Position numbers and translations under genes: made by a program. From the NCBI RefSeq assembly GCF_037971845.1, contig NZ_CP150227.1, positions 186,001 through 250,000 of the forward strand: 64,000 nucleotides of DNA. Direction: 5' to 3'. A model generated the notes under the pieces. It saw nothing but the letters and a program-made list of their open reading frames with translations, made no database searches and was not told the DNA's origin. This stretch comes from Paenibacillus sp. FSL R5-0766. Lineage in GTDB: Bacteria; Bacillota; Bacilli; Paenibacillales; Paenibacillaceae. Of the stretch, positions 29,652-39,702 are shown one piece after another (within the stretch, counting starts at the first letter, position 1; each line of letters opens with the position of its first letter).

Positions 29652-30521
29652 ATGAACTCTGTATTTTCCAATAAAGGCACGATAGCCGTCTTTGTACTGC
29701 CCACCCTGATTCTGTTCTGCGGCATTGTGCTTATTCCAATCTTTGTCTCCAGTTATTACAGTCTGCTGGACTGGAACGGCGTAGGCAGGGGTACATTTAT
29801 CGGCCTGGACAACTATGTAGAGATGTTTAAGGATACCCGGGTGCTGAATTCGATCAAAAACTCCCTGTTATTCGCAGGTGCTTCGGTGTTCATTCAACTG
29901 CCGATCTCGTTGGTGCTCGCACTGATTCTGGCGTCTAACGTCAAGGGTGAAGGTTTCTACCGGACCGTGTATTTCATCCCGGTGTTGATCTCGACGGTGG
30001 TTATTGCCCAGTTGTGGTCAAAAATTTACAATGCCGATTACGGCCTGCTGAATGTGCTGCTGCAAAGTATCGGCTTATCCAGCCTGGCACAGGACTGGCT
30101 GGGGCAGAAGGACACCGCCCTGGCAGCATCGTTTATTCCGACCTTGTGGCAGTACGTGGGGTATCACATGCTGCTGATGTATGCAGGTGCGAAGTCCGTG
30201 TCTCAGGATGTGCTCGAAGCTGCTCGAATGGATGGTGCTTCCCGTATTCGCACGGCGTGGTCCATCATGATCCCGCTGATGAAGCCGATTCTGAAGGTAA
30301 GTCTTGTTTTTTCGGTCATCGGTGCATTCAAGGTGTTTGACCTGATCTATGTGCTGACTGGCGGCGGGCCGTTCTACACCACTGAAGTGCCAAGCACGCT
30401 GATGTACGCTACCATTTTTGATACGTTCCGGTACGGATATGGCAGTGCGATCTCGGTCTTTATCATTGTGGAGTGTCTGGTGTGTACGATCCTCATTAAT
30501 TCATTGTTCAAAACGGAGTAG
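29652..30521 (+). CDS. Sugar ABC transporter permease (LacF/UgpA type)
   Basis: First membrane subunit of a CUT1 importer. The 289-residue protein has six predicted membrane helices, the first at about residues 10-32 (AVFVLPTLILFCGIVLIPIF). The cytoplasmic EAA loop EAARMDGASRIRTAWSIMIP contacts the ATPase. Start ATG 29652 is preceded by GAGAGGAG. The second permease follows 15 bp later. Confidence 0.93.
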   Translation: MNSVFSNKGTIAVFVLPTLILFCGIVLIPIFVSSYYSLLDWNGVGRGTFIGLDNYVEMFKDTRVLNSIKNSLLFAGASVFIQLPISLVLALILASNVKGEGFYRTVYFIPVLISTVVIAQLWSKIYNADYGLLNVLLQSIGLSSLAQDWLGQKDTALAASFIPTLWQYVGYHMLLMYAGAKSVSQDVLEAARMDGASRIRTAWSIMIPLMKPILKVSLVFSVIGAFKVFDLIYVLTGGGPFYTTEVPSTLMYATIFDTFRYGYGSAISVFIIVECLVCTILINSLFKTE

Positions 30522-30536
30522 AGGGAGGCATAAGGC

Positions 30537-31412
30537 ATGAGTACCGTAGAAGTCATGTTGCAAAAAAAGCCCAAGCCGAGGTCCATCTCCGGACCGATCG
30601 GGAAAGTGTTCCTGCAAGCGTTTCTGATCCTCGTCGCGATTGTGCAGATCTACCCGCTCATCTGGCTAGCGCTGTTTTCCCTGAAGGATAACAGTGAGAT
30701 TTTCAGCGGTGATGTGGCCGGGTTGCCCAAAGCGTTTTTGTGGAGCAACTACACCAAAGCAATGTCCGACGGCCATGTGCTGACCTATTTTATGAATAGT
30801 GTGCTGGTTACTGCGGCCTCCATTGTCTTGGTACTGATCCTGTCCTCCATGACGGGTTACGCAATCACGAGAATGAACTGGAAGCTCAGCGGGTTGACGA
30901 TGACGATTATTTTGCTGGGCATGATGGTGCCGATTCATGCGGCGCTGCTGCCATTGTTTATTATTTTGAAGAATCTGAGCTTGCTCAACAGTTACTGGTC
31001 TCTGATCATTCCCTATGTGGCATTTGGCCTTCCGATGGCGGTATTCATTCTGGGCAGTTTTTTCAAAGGTATCCCAAGAGAGATGGAGGAGTCGGCGGTT
31101 ATCGACGGCTGCGGCATATACCGGACGTTTTTCTCCATTATCCTGCCTCTGGTAACCCCGGCTATATCAACGGTAGCCATCTTCACATTTCTGTCCTGCT
31201 GGAATGAGCTGATGTTTGCAGTTACGTTTATCAATAACACGGCTTACCAGACATTGACGGTGGGTATGATGTCGATGGTGGGAACGTACATTACGCAATG
31301 GGGTATCATTGGTGCGGGACTGATGATTACGACGGTGCCAACGGTGATCATCTATCTGCTGCTGAACAAACAGGTGCAGAAGAGTATGATCGCAGGTGCA
31401 ATTAAAGGTTAG
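30537..31412 (+). CDS. Sugar ABC transporter permease (MalG/LacG type)
   Basis: Second membrane subunit of the same importer, 291 residues with six membrane helices and the EAA-type loop EESAVIDGCGIYRTFFSIILP. Start ATG 30537 has GAGGGAGG upstream. It is the last gene of the transporter operon; no ATP-binding subunit follows. Confidence 0.93.
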   Translation: MSTVEVMLQKKPKPRSISGPIGKVFLQAFLILVAIVQIYPLIWLALFSLKDNSEIFSGDVAGLPKAFLWSNYTKAMSDGHVLTYFMNSVLVTAASIVLVLILSSMTGYAITRMNWKLSGLTMTIILLGMMVPIHAALLPLFIILKNLSLLNSYWSLIIPYVAFGLPMAVFILGSFFKGIPREMEESAVIDGCGIYRTFFSIILPLVTPAISTVAIFTFLSCWNELMFAVTFINNTAYQTLTVGMMSMVGTYITQWGIIGAGLMITTVPTVIIYLLLNKQVQKSMIAGAIKG

Positions 31413-31597
31413 CTGGAGGCTGGACTGGAGGGCGTGGCGGTAGAAGGGCTTGCTGCTCGCTCGCTGTGCTCTCTTTCTGGTGGATATCGGGTTGATCGGG
31501 ATTTCGCAAGGTGTGATCTCTGGACTAGACCGGAGCCTGTGGTCATGGAATAATAAGGGAGTATGTAGCAGACAGTTGCAGAGAGGGGTCATTATTT

Positions 31598-32239
31598 ATG
31601 GTCAATATCGCGATGGTAGAGCAGGAGTCAGTTCGGGAAAAGGTTGTGGCGTTCACGTTTGATGATGGGCCGCATCCGGTCTATACACCTCAAGTGCTTG
31701 AGATATTCCGGCGTGCCGGTGGGCAGGCGACGTTTTTCATGATTGGCCAAGAGATAGAGAACCACCCGGAGATTGCGGTGGAGGTGCATCGTGAAGGGCA
31801 TGAGATTGCCAACCATACGTACACGCATCCAGATCTGACCAAGTTGACGCTGGAGGAAGCCGGGGAGGAGCTGCAACGCGCAGAAAATTTGGTTCAAGAA
31901 GTTACGGGGCAACCTGCCCGCTGCTTCCGCCCGCCGTATTTTGGCGTAAACGACGATATATTGTCTCTTGCGGCGGAGCGTGGATATCGTACGATTGGTG
32001 CGGTCAACGGTGATGCGAGGGATTGGGACAATCCCGGTGTTGAGCACATTCTTGAGCATACCCGATCTGTGGTGAAACCTGGCAGCGTGCTTATATTCCA
32101 CGATGGGTACGGGGATCGTTCCCAGACGGTGGAGGCGGTTCGTGTGCTAGTGGAGGAACTGGTCGCGGAAGGGTACCGTCTGGTGACGGTGAGTGAGTTG
32201 TTAGACATTTCTCGTGAGCATGATATAAAGACGACATAA
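31598..32239 (+). CDS. Polysaccharide deacetylase (NodB/CE4 family)
   Basis: Metal-dependent N- or O-deacetylase acting on chitin-like or peptidoglycan sugars. The 213-residue NodB domain has the catalytic TFDDGPH motif, the zinc ligands in HEIANHTYTHPDL, the RPPYFG active-site loop and the LIFHDG motif near the C-terminus. No signal peptide or membrane anchor is visible, so it may be cytoplasmic or released by another route. It has its own terminator. Confidence 0.92.
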   Translation: MVNIAMVEQESVREKVVAFTFDDGPHPVYTPQVLEIFRRAGGQATFFMIGQEIENHPEIAVEVHREGHEIANHTYTHPDLTKLTLEEAGEELQRAENLVQEVTGQPARCFRPPYFGVNDDILSLAAERGYRTIGAVNGDARDWDNPGVEHILEHTRSVVKPGSVLIFHDGYGDRSQTVEAVRVLVEELVAEGYRLVTVSELLDISREHDIKTT

Positions 32240-32245
32240 TCAAGT

Positions 32246-32281
32246 GGGCCCATCATTCTTTGAATGACAGGGTCCTTTTTT
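32246..32281 (+). terminator. Terminator after the deacetylase gene
   Basis: GGGCCCATCATTC and GAATGACAGGGTCC form a stem around TTT, followed by TTTTTTAA. Confidence 0.85.
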
Positions 32282-32387
32282 AATATATATAATACATAGG
32301 AAGAACGGAGCGGGAGCACAAACTTTGCTTGCCCTCTCAAACTACTTTATAATAATAGGCTAAACTAGATTATGTCAGGAGGAAACA

Positions 32388-33641
32388 ATGGACTTTATCA
32401 GAAATCAACTAGAAGAACTCGGCATGAGTGGACCTTCCATTGGATACCTTTCGAATGTGATTATGGTTATTTTTATCGCGTTAATCTCGGTAATGGCGAA
32501 TGTTATTGCCAAGCGAGTGGTACTGAAGACGGTGCATCGTATCGTGAGTAACAATCGTTTCAAGTGGGGCCACATCGTGGTGCAGAAAAATTTATTTCAG
32601 AAGCTGTCACATCTCGTACCGGCCATTATTATCTATTATTCTGCTTATATTTTCCCGCCCTATCAGGCTTTGATTGAAAAAGCAGCAATGACCTACATGA
32701 TTGTCATCATGATTACGGTTCTGAATGCTCTGCTGAATGTCTTCGATGATATCTATCGTACCTATGAGGTGTCGAAGATTCGCCCAATCAAGAGTTACAT
32801 TCAGGTAGCCAAGATTGTCCTGTTCATAATCGGGGGCATTATCGTCATCTCCAGCCTGATCGGACAGAACCCGCTCATTATCCTCAGTGGACTTGGGGCA
32901 TTATCGGCAGTATTAATGCTCGTATTCAAAGACTCGATCCTGGGCCTTGTGGCCGGTGTACAGCTATCGTCGAACGATATGGTGCGCGTTGGTGACTGGA
33001 TCGAGATGCCAAAGTATAATGCGGACGGTGACGTCATCGACATTACATTGAACACGGTAAAGGTTATGAATTTTGATAAAACGATTACGATGATTCCAAG
33101 CTACGCCCTCATTTCGGATTCGTTCCGTAACTGGAGAGGCATGCAGGTGTCCGGCGGCAGAAGGATTAAGCGGAGTATCTATATTGATATCAGCAGTATC
33201 CGTTTTTGTACGGAAGAGATGGTGGCTGAATTTGAGAAAATCCACTACCTGACTGATTATGTCACGGCAAAATTAGATGAAATCAATGCATACAACATGG
33301 AACATCACATTAATACGGAAAGCACTGTAAATGGCAGACAGCTTACGAATGTCGGTGTATTCAGAGAATACATCCATCAATATCTGAGGAATCATCCGAA
33401 AATTCATAAGGATATGACGTTGATCGTGAGACAGCTAGCACCAGGAGATAACGGACTGCCACTTGAGATCTATGCTTTCAGCAATGATATCAACTGGGGT
33501 GTATATGAGAACGTTCAGGCGGATATATTTGACCATATCTTCGCGGTGGCGTCAACATTTGGACTACGGGCCTTCCAGAATCCAACCGGACATGACATTG
33601 TGCAACTGAAAGAGGATAAACAATATTCGAGCGGATATTGA
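32388..33641 (+). CDS. MscS-family mechanosensitive channel (YbdG/MscM-like)
   Basis: A 417-residue membrane channel releasing solutes on osmotic downshock. Four to five hydrophobic segments lie in residues 20-190. The pore-lining helix (LSGLGALSAVLMLVFKDSILGLVAG) leads into the beta domain (VRVGDWIEMPKYNADGDVIDI), where MscS has VGDxV. The extra C-terminal segment and GGRRIKRSIYID block match the YbdG branch. A start at 32388 follows CAGGAGG. Confidence 0.9.
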   Translation: MDFIRNQLEELGMSGPSIGYLSNVIMVIFIALISVMANVIAKRVVLKTVHRIVSNNRFKWGHIVVQKNLFQKLSHLVPAIIIYYSAYIFPPYQALIEKAAMTYMIVIMITVLNALLNVFDDIYRTYEVSKIRPIKSYIQVAKIVLFIIGGIIVISSLIGQNPLIILSGLGALSAVLMLVFKDSILGLVAGVQLSSNDMVRVGDWIEMPKYNADGDVIDITLNTVKVMNFDKTITMIPSYALISDSFRNWRGMQVSGGRRIKRSIYIDISSIRFCTEEMVAEFEKIHYLTDYVTAKLDEINAYNMEHHINTESTVNGRQLTNVGVFREYIHQYLRNHPKIHKDMTLIVRQLAPGDNGLPLEIYAFSNDINWGVYENVQADIFDHIFAVASTFGLRAFQNPTGHDIVQLKEDKQYSSGY

Positions 33642-33644
33642 GAT

Positions 33645-33675
33645 CCGAAGCACCGTAAAGGTGCTTTTTTTTATT
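33645..33675 (+). terminator. Terminator after the MscS-like gene
   Basis: AAGCACC-GTAA-GGTGCTT followed by TTTTTTT. Confidence 0.9.
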
Positions 33676-33830
33676 TAAAAAGTGACATATTTACTATTTA
33701 CAAAAATGGAAATAATTAATAGTATGTTTATATGGGTTTGATTTCCATATTCTATTTTTTTATCTTCTCAATCATATGGATATACAATGTACCGCTTTGA
33801 TTATTGGAAAATTTGATGGAGGTGAGCTTC

Positions 33831-35075
33831 GTGGCACGTGTGTTAGTTGTGATGATGCCTGCAGAAGGGCATATCAATCCGTCGCTCGGGTTAATCAAGG
33901 AGTTGATAGAGAGCGGAGATGAGGTCGTCTATTGTTGTACTGAAAAATACCGGACGAAGATTGAAGCGTTAGGTGCTCAATTTAAAGCTTACTCCTTCAA
34001 CGAGGCAACCCTGCTCAACAACCCCAATATGAAGCCATTTGAAATCAAGCATCCGTACCAATTCTTATATATGATTTTGAAAAAAATAATTCGACGGTTT
34101 ATTCCGGATGTTCTGAATCTGATCGAAAATGAAACCTATGACTATTTAATTTTTGATTCTTTAATCGGCTGGGGCGGACAAATTCTAGGTGAGAAGCTAG
34201 GTATACCAACGGTATGCTCAACCAGCACCTTTGTTTTTGTGGAGCCTCTTGGATCAGACAATCAACTGAAGGATGATACGGAGGAGGTCAAGGAGCTATA
34301 TAACAGCATCGTGGAAATGTCCCAGCAAATAGCTTCCCAGTTCGATGTGGCTGTACCTTCCCTGGCGGAAATTTCAGGGCATTCAGGACAACTGAAGATT
34401 GTGTATACAAGCCGTTATTTTCAACCCATGGGGGACAAGCTGGACGACAGCTTTGTGTTCACTGGCCCGTCCATTATTCCTCGTAAGGATGCGCCAGCTT
34501 TTGCAAATGAATCTCTGCATGCTCTTTATAAGCAGGTCGTTTATATTTCGATGGGAACCATTTTAAATAAAGATCTCGAGTTTTATAAGCTTTGCTTTAC
34601 GGCCTTTCGTGATTTGCCTGTGCAGTTTATATTATCTTCTGGGAAGGATACCGATATAGAGCCCATTGCTGATCTCATTCCTGACAATTTCATCATAAGA
34701 CCCTATGTCCCTCAACTGGAAGTGTTGCAGTGTGTAGATGCTTTTCTGACACATGCAGGCATGAACAGTACCAGCGAAGCTTTGTATTACACTGTACCAT
34801 TAATCATGCTCCCGTTAACATCGGATCAGCCGCGTGTAGCAGGTCGGGTAGAGGAGTTGGGAGCAGGTGTCATCGTGGACAAAAATAACCTTACACCCGA
34901 TGTGCTTAGAAACGCAGTATTAGAAGTGCTCGGCAATGCCTCCTACAAGGAACAGGCTGAGGTTATTGGGAAAACGTTACGCGATGCTGGCGGGTATAAG
35001 CAGGCTGCTATGGCTATTAAGAACTTTATAGGCAATCAACCGTTATCGGCCACGCCCATCTCTTCGTTTGAATGA
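33831..35075 (+). CDS. GT1-family (MGT/YjiC-like) glycosyltransferase
   Basis: Transfers a sugar from a nucleotide donor to a small acceptor such as a macrolide, flavonoid or lipid. The 414-residue protein has the N-terminal acceptor-domain start ARVLVVMMPAEGHINPSLGL and a C-terminal donor motif around FIIRPYVPQLEVLQCVDAFLTHAGMNSTSEALYYTVPLIMLP, the UGT signature. GTG 33831 is chosen because GGAGGTGA at 33818-33825 lies 5 nt before it and the protein then starts VARVLVVMMPAEGH; TTG 33804 is an earlier in-frame codon. An inverted ATGGAAAT/ATTTCCAT pair in the upstream region could be an operator. Confidence 0.9.
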   Translation: MARVLVVMMPAEGHINPSLGLIKELIESGDEVVYCCTEKYRTKIEALGAQFKAYSFNEATLLNNPNMKPFEIKHPYQFLYMILKKIIRRFIPDVLNLIENETYDYLIFDSLIGWGGQILGEKLGIPTVCSTSTFVFVEPLGSDNQLKDDTEEVKELYNSIVEMSQQIASQFDVAVPSLAEISGHSGQLKIVYTSRYFQPMGDKLDDSFVFTGPSIIPRKDAPAFANESLHALYKQVVYISMGTILNKDLEFYKLCFTAFRDLPVQFILSSGKDTDIEPIADLIPDNFIIRPYVPQLEVLQCVDAFLTHAGMNSTSEALYYTVPLIMLPLTSDQPRVAGRVEELGAGVIVDKNNLTPDVLRNAVLEVLGNASYKEQAEVIGKTLRDAGGYKQAAMAIKNFIGNQPLSATPISSFE

Positions 35076-35240
35076 AAAGGAGACTGCCTTTCATGAGAGC
35101 AAGACGAGAAAGCCGTCATCCGACTAAAACGGAGTGTTAACTTCCAATTGATTCAAGCGCGTATGGAGGGGTAGATAAACGGAGAGGGGCATTATTTTTT
35201 CCATATTGTTCGTATACCTTTTGCAAAGGAGAGTCTTCAG

Positions 35241-36095
35241 ATGAATCATCGAATTCCGGAATATACATTGAACGATGGCTTGAAAGTGCCTGCAATTGGA
35301 TTTGGTACCTATAGTTTAAAAGGTGAAGAAGGCGTTAAATCGATCGCGTCCGCAATGGATGCGGGTTATCGATTAATTGATACGGCGTATAACTATGAGA
35401 ATGAGGCAACGGTGGGCAGAGCAATTAAACAAAGCTCCATCGCCAGAGAAGATCTGCTCATTTCCTCGAAGCTTCCGGGGCGTTATCACGCTCATGATAA
35501 AGCACTTGTGGCGATCCAGGAATCCCTGTACAGAGCGGATCTGGATTATTACGACCTGTATCTGATTCACTGGCCCAATCCGAAAAAGGACATGTATGTT
35601 GAGGCATGGCAAGCACTGATCGAAGCCAAAAAACGTGGATATATCCGATCCATTGGAGTCAGCAACTTCCTGCCTGAGCACAATGAACGGCTGATTAAGG
35701 AAACGGGGATAGCGCCGAGTCTGAATCAGATTGAGCTGCATCCGTTCTTTGACCAAGCCGATCAGCGGGAACAGGATACAAAGCATGGCATCGTGAACGA
35801 ATCCTGGAGTCCGATTGGACGTGGCAATGATGCCGTACAGGATATTCTGAAGGATGGGAACATTCTTCGGATTGCGGAAACGCATGGCAAAACGCCAACC
35901 CAGATCATTCTGCGCTGGCATGTTCAGCTGGGTTCCATTCCCATTCCGAAAGCTGGCTCCTTGCAGCATCAGCAGGAAAATATCGATATATTCGATTTTG
36001 AGTTGAGCACAGAAGAGATGCAGGTCATCTCTGCATTTAATCGTCCGGATGGACGTTTGTGGGATCAGGACCCAAGCGAGTACGAAGAATTTTAA
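35241..36095 (+). CDS. Aldo/keto reductase
   Basis: NADPH-dependent carbonyl reductase of the AKR superfamily, 284 residues. The tetrad is visible: Asp and Tyr in LIDTAYNYENE, Lys in LISSKLPG and His in YLIHWPNP. The cofactor-binding IPIPKAGSLQH block is near the C-terminus. Ribosome site AAAGGAG lies before 35241. The substrate is not predictable. Confidence 0.93.
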   Translation: MNHRIPEYTLNDGLKVPAIGFGTYSLKGEEGVKSIASAMDAGYRLIDTAYNYENEATVGRAIKQSSIAREDLLISSKLPGRYHAHDKALVAIQESLYRADLDYYDLYLIHWPNPKKDMYVEAWQALIEAKKRGYIRSIGVSNFLPEHNERLIKETGIAPSLNQIELHPFFDQADQREQDTKHGIVNESWSPIGRGNDAVQDILKDGNILRIAETHGKTPTQIILRWHVQLGSIPIPKAGSLQHQQENIDIFDFELSTEEMQVISAFNRPDGRLWDQDPSEYEEF

Positions 36096-36245
36096 GGATG
36101 ACGTAGCCGATGGCTAAGTTGGTCGCTCTATAATCTACTATTGGTGATCAGAAACCCCTGTGAATAAACATGGTAAAGCCTGCCGGCTCTATCGATGATA
36201 TTCCGGGGGTGTTTTTGTGTGCAGAGGAATAGAGGACGTGGTAAA

Positions 36246-36287
36246 AAAGAAAAAGAGTGCCATTGTCAGTAATGACAAGAAGCACTC
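36246..36287 (-). terminator. Terminator of the alpha-mannosidase gene (minus strand)
   Basis: On the minus strand, GAGTGC...GCACTC with an inner TGTC/GACA-type step is followed by TTTTTCTTTTTT. Confidence 0.85.
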
Positions 36288-36333
36288 GTAATATGAACGG
36301 TTACGGCAACATATTTACTTGTAAATGTGCCCG

Positions 36334-39300
36334 CTACGCTTTTGGGATACGGAAGGTCAGAATCTCATACGGTTTGATATCAAACGAAATTCGACCATTT
36401 TCCACGGCGCATTCCGCTTCGTTGTTCTCGAGCAAATCACATGCGTACGCCGTAGCACCTGCTCCTTCAGGCAATTGCAGGGAAGCACGGCTGCGGCGGC
36501 CATGTGCTTCGTAGACTCGGATGATCATATCATCGTTGTTCTCGGCTTTTTTGATAACCTCCAGCACGACATTATCCTGATCAACCGATGCAAGTGACCA
36601 TGTTCCCGGCAACGTACCGGTTTGTGGCCTTACTTCACGGGCAACCAGCGGACGGTTGAGATCATAAGCGGCTTGGATGACACGTCCTTCACGGAAGTCG
36701 CCCTGATGTGGATAGAGCGCGTAGGTGAATACGTGCTGCTCTTTGTCGGCATTTTCATTCGGGTACGTTGCGCTCTTGATCAGTGACAGTCGCATCACCG
36801 AGTTATGAATGTCATATCCGTATTTGCAGTCGTTCAGCAGAGCAGCACCGTACCCGTTCTCCGCCAGATCGGCCCACTTCTGCCCGCATACTTCAAACCG
36901 GGCTTGATCCCAGCTCGTATTACGGTGGGTAGCACGCTCAACGTTGCCGTACTGGATTTCGTAGACGGCCTTTTCACTCCAGATATCCAGCGGGAAAGCG
37001 GCTTTCAGCAGCAAATGCTCCTGCTTCCAATCCACAAACGTACGGAAATCAATCCGGCGCGTGTGCGCATAGAAGATGATCGTTTGCTCAATGACCGAGT
37101 CCAGGAACTGTCGCTTCACTTGAAGCACGGAACGTACCGGCCCACTTTCAACCCACTCCAGCGACTGCAGGTCATTAATCTCCCACATATGCTGTTCATA
37201 ATAATCGTCAATGTTCCATGCCTCGTATTCCGCAGGTCGATCCTCGAACACTTGCAGCACGTTACCACGCTTGCCAGACTGAAGCAGCTCACGGCCCTCC
37301 AGCTTGTCCCATACGGATGTGAACTCGGCACTTTCATTCAGGTGAATATCGTACCAAGGTGTATGGATGTGGCGCCGATCTGCTTCCCACTGTGTAACCG
37401 ATACGCCCGCAACAAGCTCGTCTGTCAGATCTGGTGTGATTCGGAAGGATTTATACCCGGATGCAGGCACGTTCTCTGCAAGGAACACAAGTCCGCCTTC
37501 GGGAGTCCGCTGGCTTGGTACAGGGTGATCTCCATCGTAGACGGTTACCTTTCTCGCAAAAGCAGGCAGCTCAACCACATCCGTCCGTACAAATCCGGTG
37601 GTGTTAAATACCGCAATGGCTTCCCCATCAGATGTAATTCGGCTTGCGATGCCGTTAAGTGCACTGTCTTTTAGCTCATCCGTGACACGTAGAACTTCTT
37701 CATATTGCTCCTGGGAATCCACATATACCTGCTCAATGGAGCTGCCCGGGAGAATATCATGGAACTGGTTCAGCATCGTCAGCTTCCATGCATGCTCCAG
37801 TGCATCGGTTGGATAGGTTGCCAGTGCATTCGCCTGACGATGAATCATGGCATACAGCTCGGCATCGGCCAGTGCAAATTCGCTATGACGGTTGTACCGT
37901 TTATTACGCGCCATGGACGTGTAGGTACCCCGGTGATACTCCAGATACAGCTCACCCGACCAGCTGGGAACGGAAGGAACATCCGCCAGATTTTGCTCCA
38001 GCTTCTCGAAAAACTCGCGTACAAAGGTACGTTTCACGTCGGGTACGCCTGGCAAACCTTTTTCAAGCCGTCTGCCGTGCTCTAGCATCTCCTCGGTTGG
38101 ACCGCCGCCCCCATCGCCGAAGCCGTAACACTGTAACACATCTGCATTGATATTTTTGTTCTGGTATCGCTGCCACGTGCCTTTTACTTGCGAAGCATTA
38201 AATCGTCCATTATAAGTTGTTTCGTAGCGACGCTGCCTGAAATCAGGGTGTTTGTCATAGTCTGTTGCTGTGATGAAATGGGTCAGGACCTCTGATCCGT
38301 CGATTCCTCGCCAGTACATCGTGTCGTTTGGAATCTGGTTTGTATCGTTCCAGGCGATTTTGGTCGTCATAAAATAATCTATCCCGCTCTTTCGCATAAT
38401 CTGCGGCATCGCTGCACTATAACCAAATACATCCGGTAACCAGAGCACACGGTTCTCCACACCGAATTCTTCCTTGAAGAAACGTTTGCCGTAGATAATC
38501 TGACGGATCATGGATTCACCCGAAATCAGGTTACAATCGGCCTCCAGCCACATTGAACCTTCCGCTTCCCAGCGGCCTTCGGCCACCTTTTCTTTGATTT
38601 TCTCATATAGGGACGGATAGTCTGCTTTCAGGTATGCATATAGCTGGGGCTGAGAGGACATGAAGGTATACTCTGGGAACTTGTCCATCAAGTAGAGTAC
38701 ACTCGCAAAGCTGCGAATGACCTTCTCCCGAGTCTGATCCAGCGTCCACAGCCATGCCACATCGATATGCGTGTGTCCGATACAGTGCACGGTAGGGATG
38801 TGATCACCGGCAGGGCGGATATCACCATAGACATGATCTTGTAGATATCGGCGCGCTTCCAGCACCGACGCATGGAATTCTGTACTGTTTTCCTGGCGCA
38901 AATCCAGCAGATTCACGGCTTTATTCAGATGTTCGACTACCTTCAGCCGCTCCAGATCATCCTCACGCAGCAGATCCGCAGCATCTAGCGCAGCCTTGAG
39001 ATCATAATACAAATCGGAGACTTGCTGATGATGCTCGGCAATATATACATTCAGAAAAACATCCGCGGCAGAGGTACTGCAATATGCATATAATGCCAGT
39101 TCAAACTCTTCGCCCTTCACCGCGGATGGAGTCAAGTCAATCTCCGTATGATTCACATCCAGACCGCAGATCAATTCCCCATTGAGGAATGCCAGAAATT
39201 GCGGATTATCGTAATTCCAGATGTCGTCAGCACCAGTGACGATGGTACACACGACCTTTTTTCCTTCCAGATGATCCGGGATTTGAATGCGGGTTTTGAA

Positions 39301-39504
39301 GCAGCTGTGTACATCTTTACCACCCCAGCCATCACCCTTACGGAATACGTTCCAGGAGGAAGGGTCCTCATGCACCAGTTCCCAGGAGTGGTAACCACTT
39401 TCTTTATGATAAAGCTCAGGGATATATGTCTTTGAGGTTAGTCGTGCACGTTCCAAGTGTTTAACAATGGTATGGATCCGAGTATACAAGGAATTCATTT
39501 TCAT
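36334..39504 (-). CDS. GH38 alpha-mannosidase
   Basis: Cytoplasmic retaining glycosidase releasing alpha-linked mannose. The 1056-residue protein has the N-terminal zinc-binding TVHCIGHTHIDVAWLW, the nucleophile aspartate in WLPDVFGYSAAMPQI near residue 357, FITATDYDKHP, and a long beta-sandwich C-terminal half. There is no signal peptide, as in other bacterial GH38 enzymes acting on imported oligosaccharides. It is divergent from the AraC regulator, with a cre-like site in the shared spacer, suggesting induction by the regulator and catabolite repression by CcpA. Confidence 0.93.
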   Translation of the reverse strand: MKMNSLYTRIHTIVKHLERARLTSKTYIPELYHKESGYHSWELVHEDPSSWNVFRKGDGWGGKDVHSCFKTRIQIPDHLEGKKVVCTIVTGADDIWNYDNPQFLAFLNGELICGLDVNHTEIDLTPSAVKGEEFELALYAYCSTSAADVFLNVYIAEHHQQVSDLYYDLKAALDAADLLREDDLERLKVVEHLNKAVNLLDLRQENSTEFHASVLEARRYLQDHVYGDIRPAGDHIPTVHCIGHTHIDVAWLWTLDQTREKVIRSFASVLYLMDKFPEYTFMSSQPQLYAYLKADYPSLYEKIKEKVAEGRWEAEGSMWLEADCNLISGESMIRQIIYGKRFFKEEFGVENRVLWLPDVFGYSAAMPQIMRKSGIDYFMTTKIAWNDTNQIPNDTMYWRGIDGSEVLTHFITATDYDKHPDFRQRRYETTYNGRFNASQVKGTWQRYQNKNINADVLQCYGFGDGGGGPTEEMLEHGRRLEKGLPGVPDVKRTFVREFFEKLEQNLADVPSVPSWSGELYLEYHRGTYTSMARNKRYNRHSEFALADAELYAMIHRQANALATYPTDALEHAWKLTMLNQFHDILPGSSIEQVYVDSQEQYEEVLRVTDELKDSALNGIASRITSDGEAIAVFNTTGFVRTDVVELPAFARKVTVYDGDHPVPSQRTPEGGLVFLAENVPASGYKSFRITPDLTDELVAGVSVTQWEADRRHIHTPWYDIHLNESAEFTSVWDKLEGRELLQSGKRGNVLQVFEDRPAEYEAWNIDDYYEQHMWEINDLQSLEWVESGPVRSVLQVKRQFLDSVIEQTIIFYAHTRRIDFRTFVDWKQEHLLLKAAFPLDIWSEKAVYEIQYGNVERATHRNTSWDQARFEVCGQKWADLAENGYGAALLNDCKYGYDIHNSVMRLSLIKSATYPNENADKEQHVFTYALYPHQGDFREGRVIQAAYDLNRPLVAREVRPQTGTLPGTWSLASVDQDNVVLEVIKKAENNDDMIIRVYEAHGRRSRASLQLPEGAGATAYACDLLENNEAECAVENGRISFDIKPYEILTFRIPKA

Positions 39505-39566
39505 GTTGGTTTCCCACCTTGGTTTGTAGTAAGTACAGGCTGTAGTCGTCGTTGGAGCAAGAATTC

Positions 39567-39580
39567 TGCAAGCGCTAACA
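39567..39580 (-). promoter_or_regulatory. CcpA cre-like site upstream of the mannosidase
   Basis: TGCAAGCGCTAACA matches TGWAANCGNTNWCA at 13 of 14 positions and lies about 63-76 bp before the mannosidase start, in the divergent promoter region shared with the AraC gene. Confidence 0.6.
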
Positions 39581-39702
39581 TATCAACTTTATCATAACAA
39601 AAGAGAAATGGGCGAAACTACGTATTGTATGCTGAAAATAACGTCTTTTTATTGCATTTCATGCTAAAATAAACTCATTAGAACCAGGATGGGGGCATGT
39701 TC

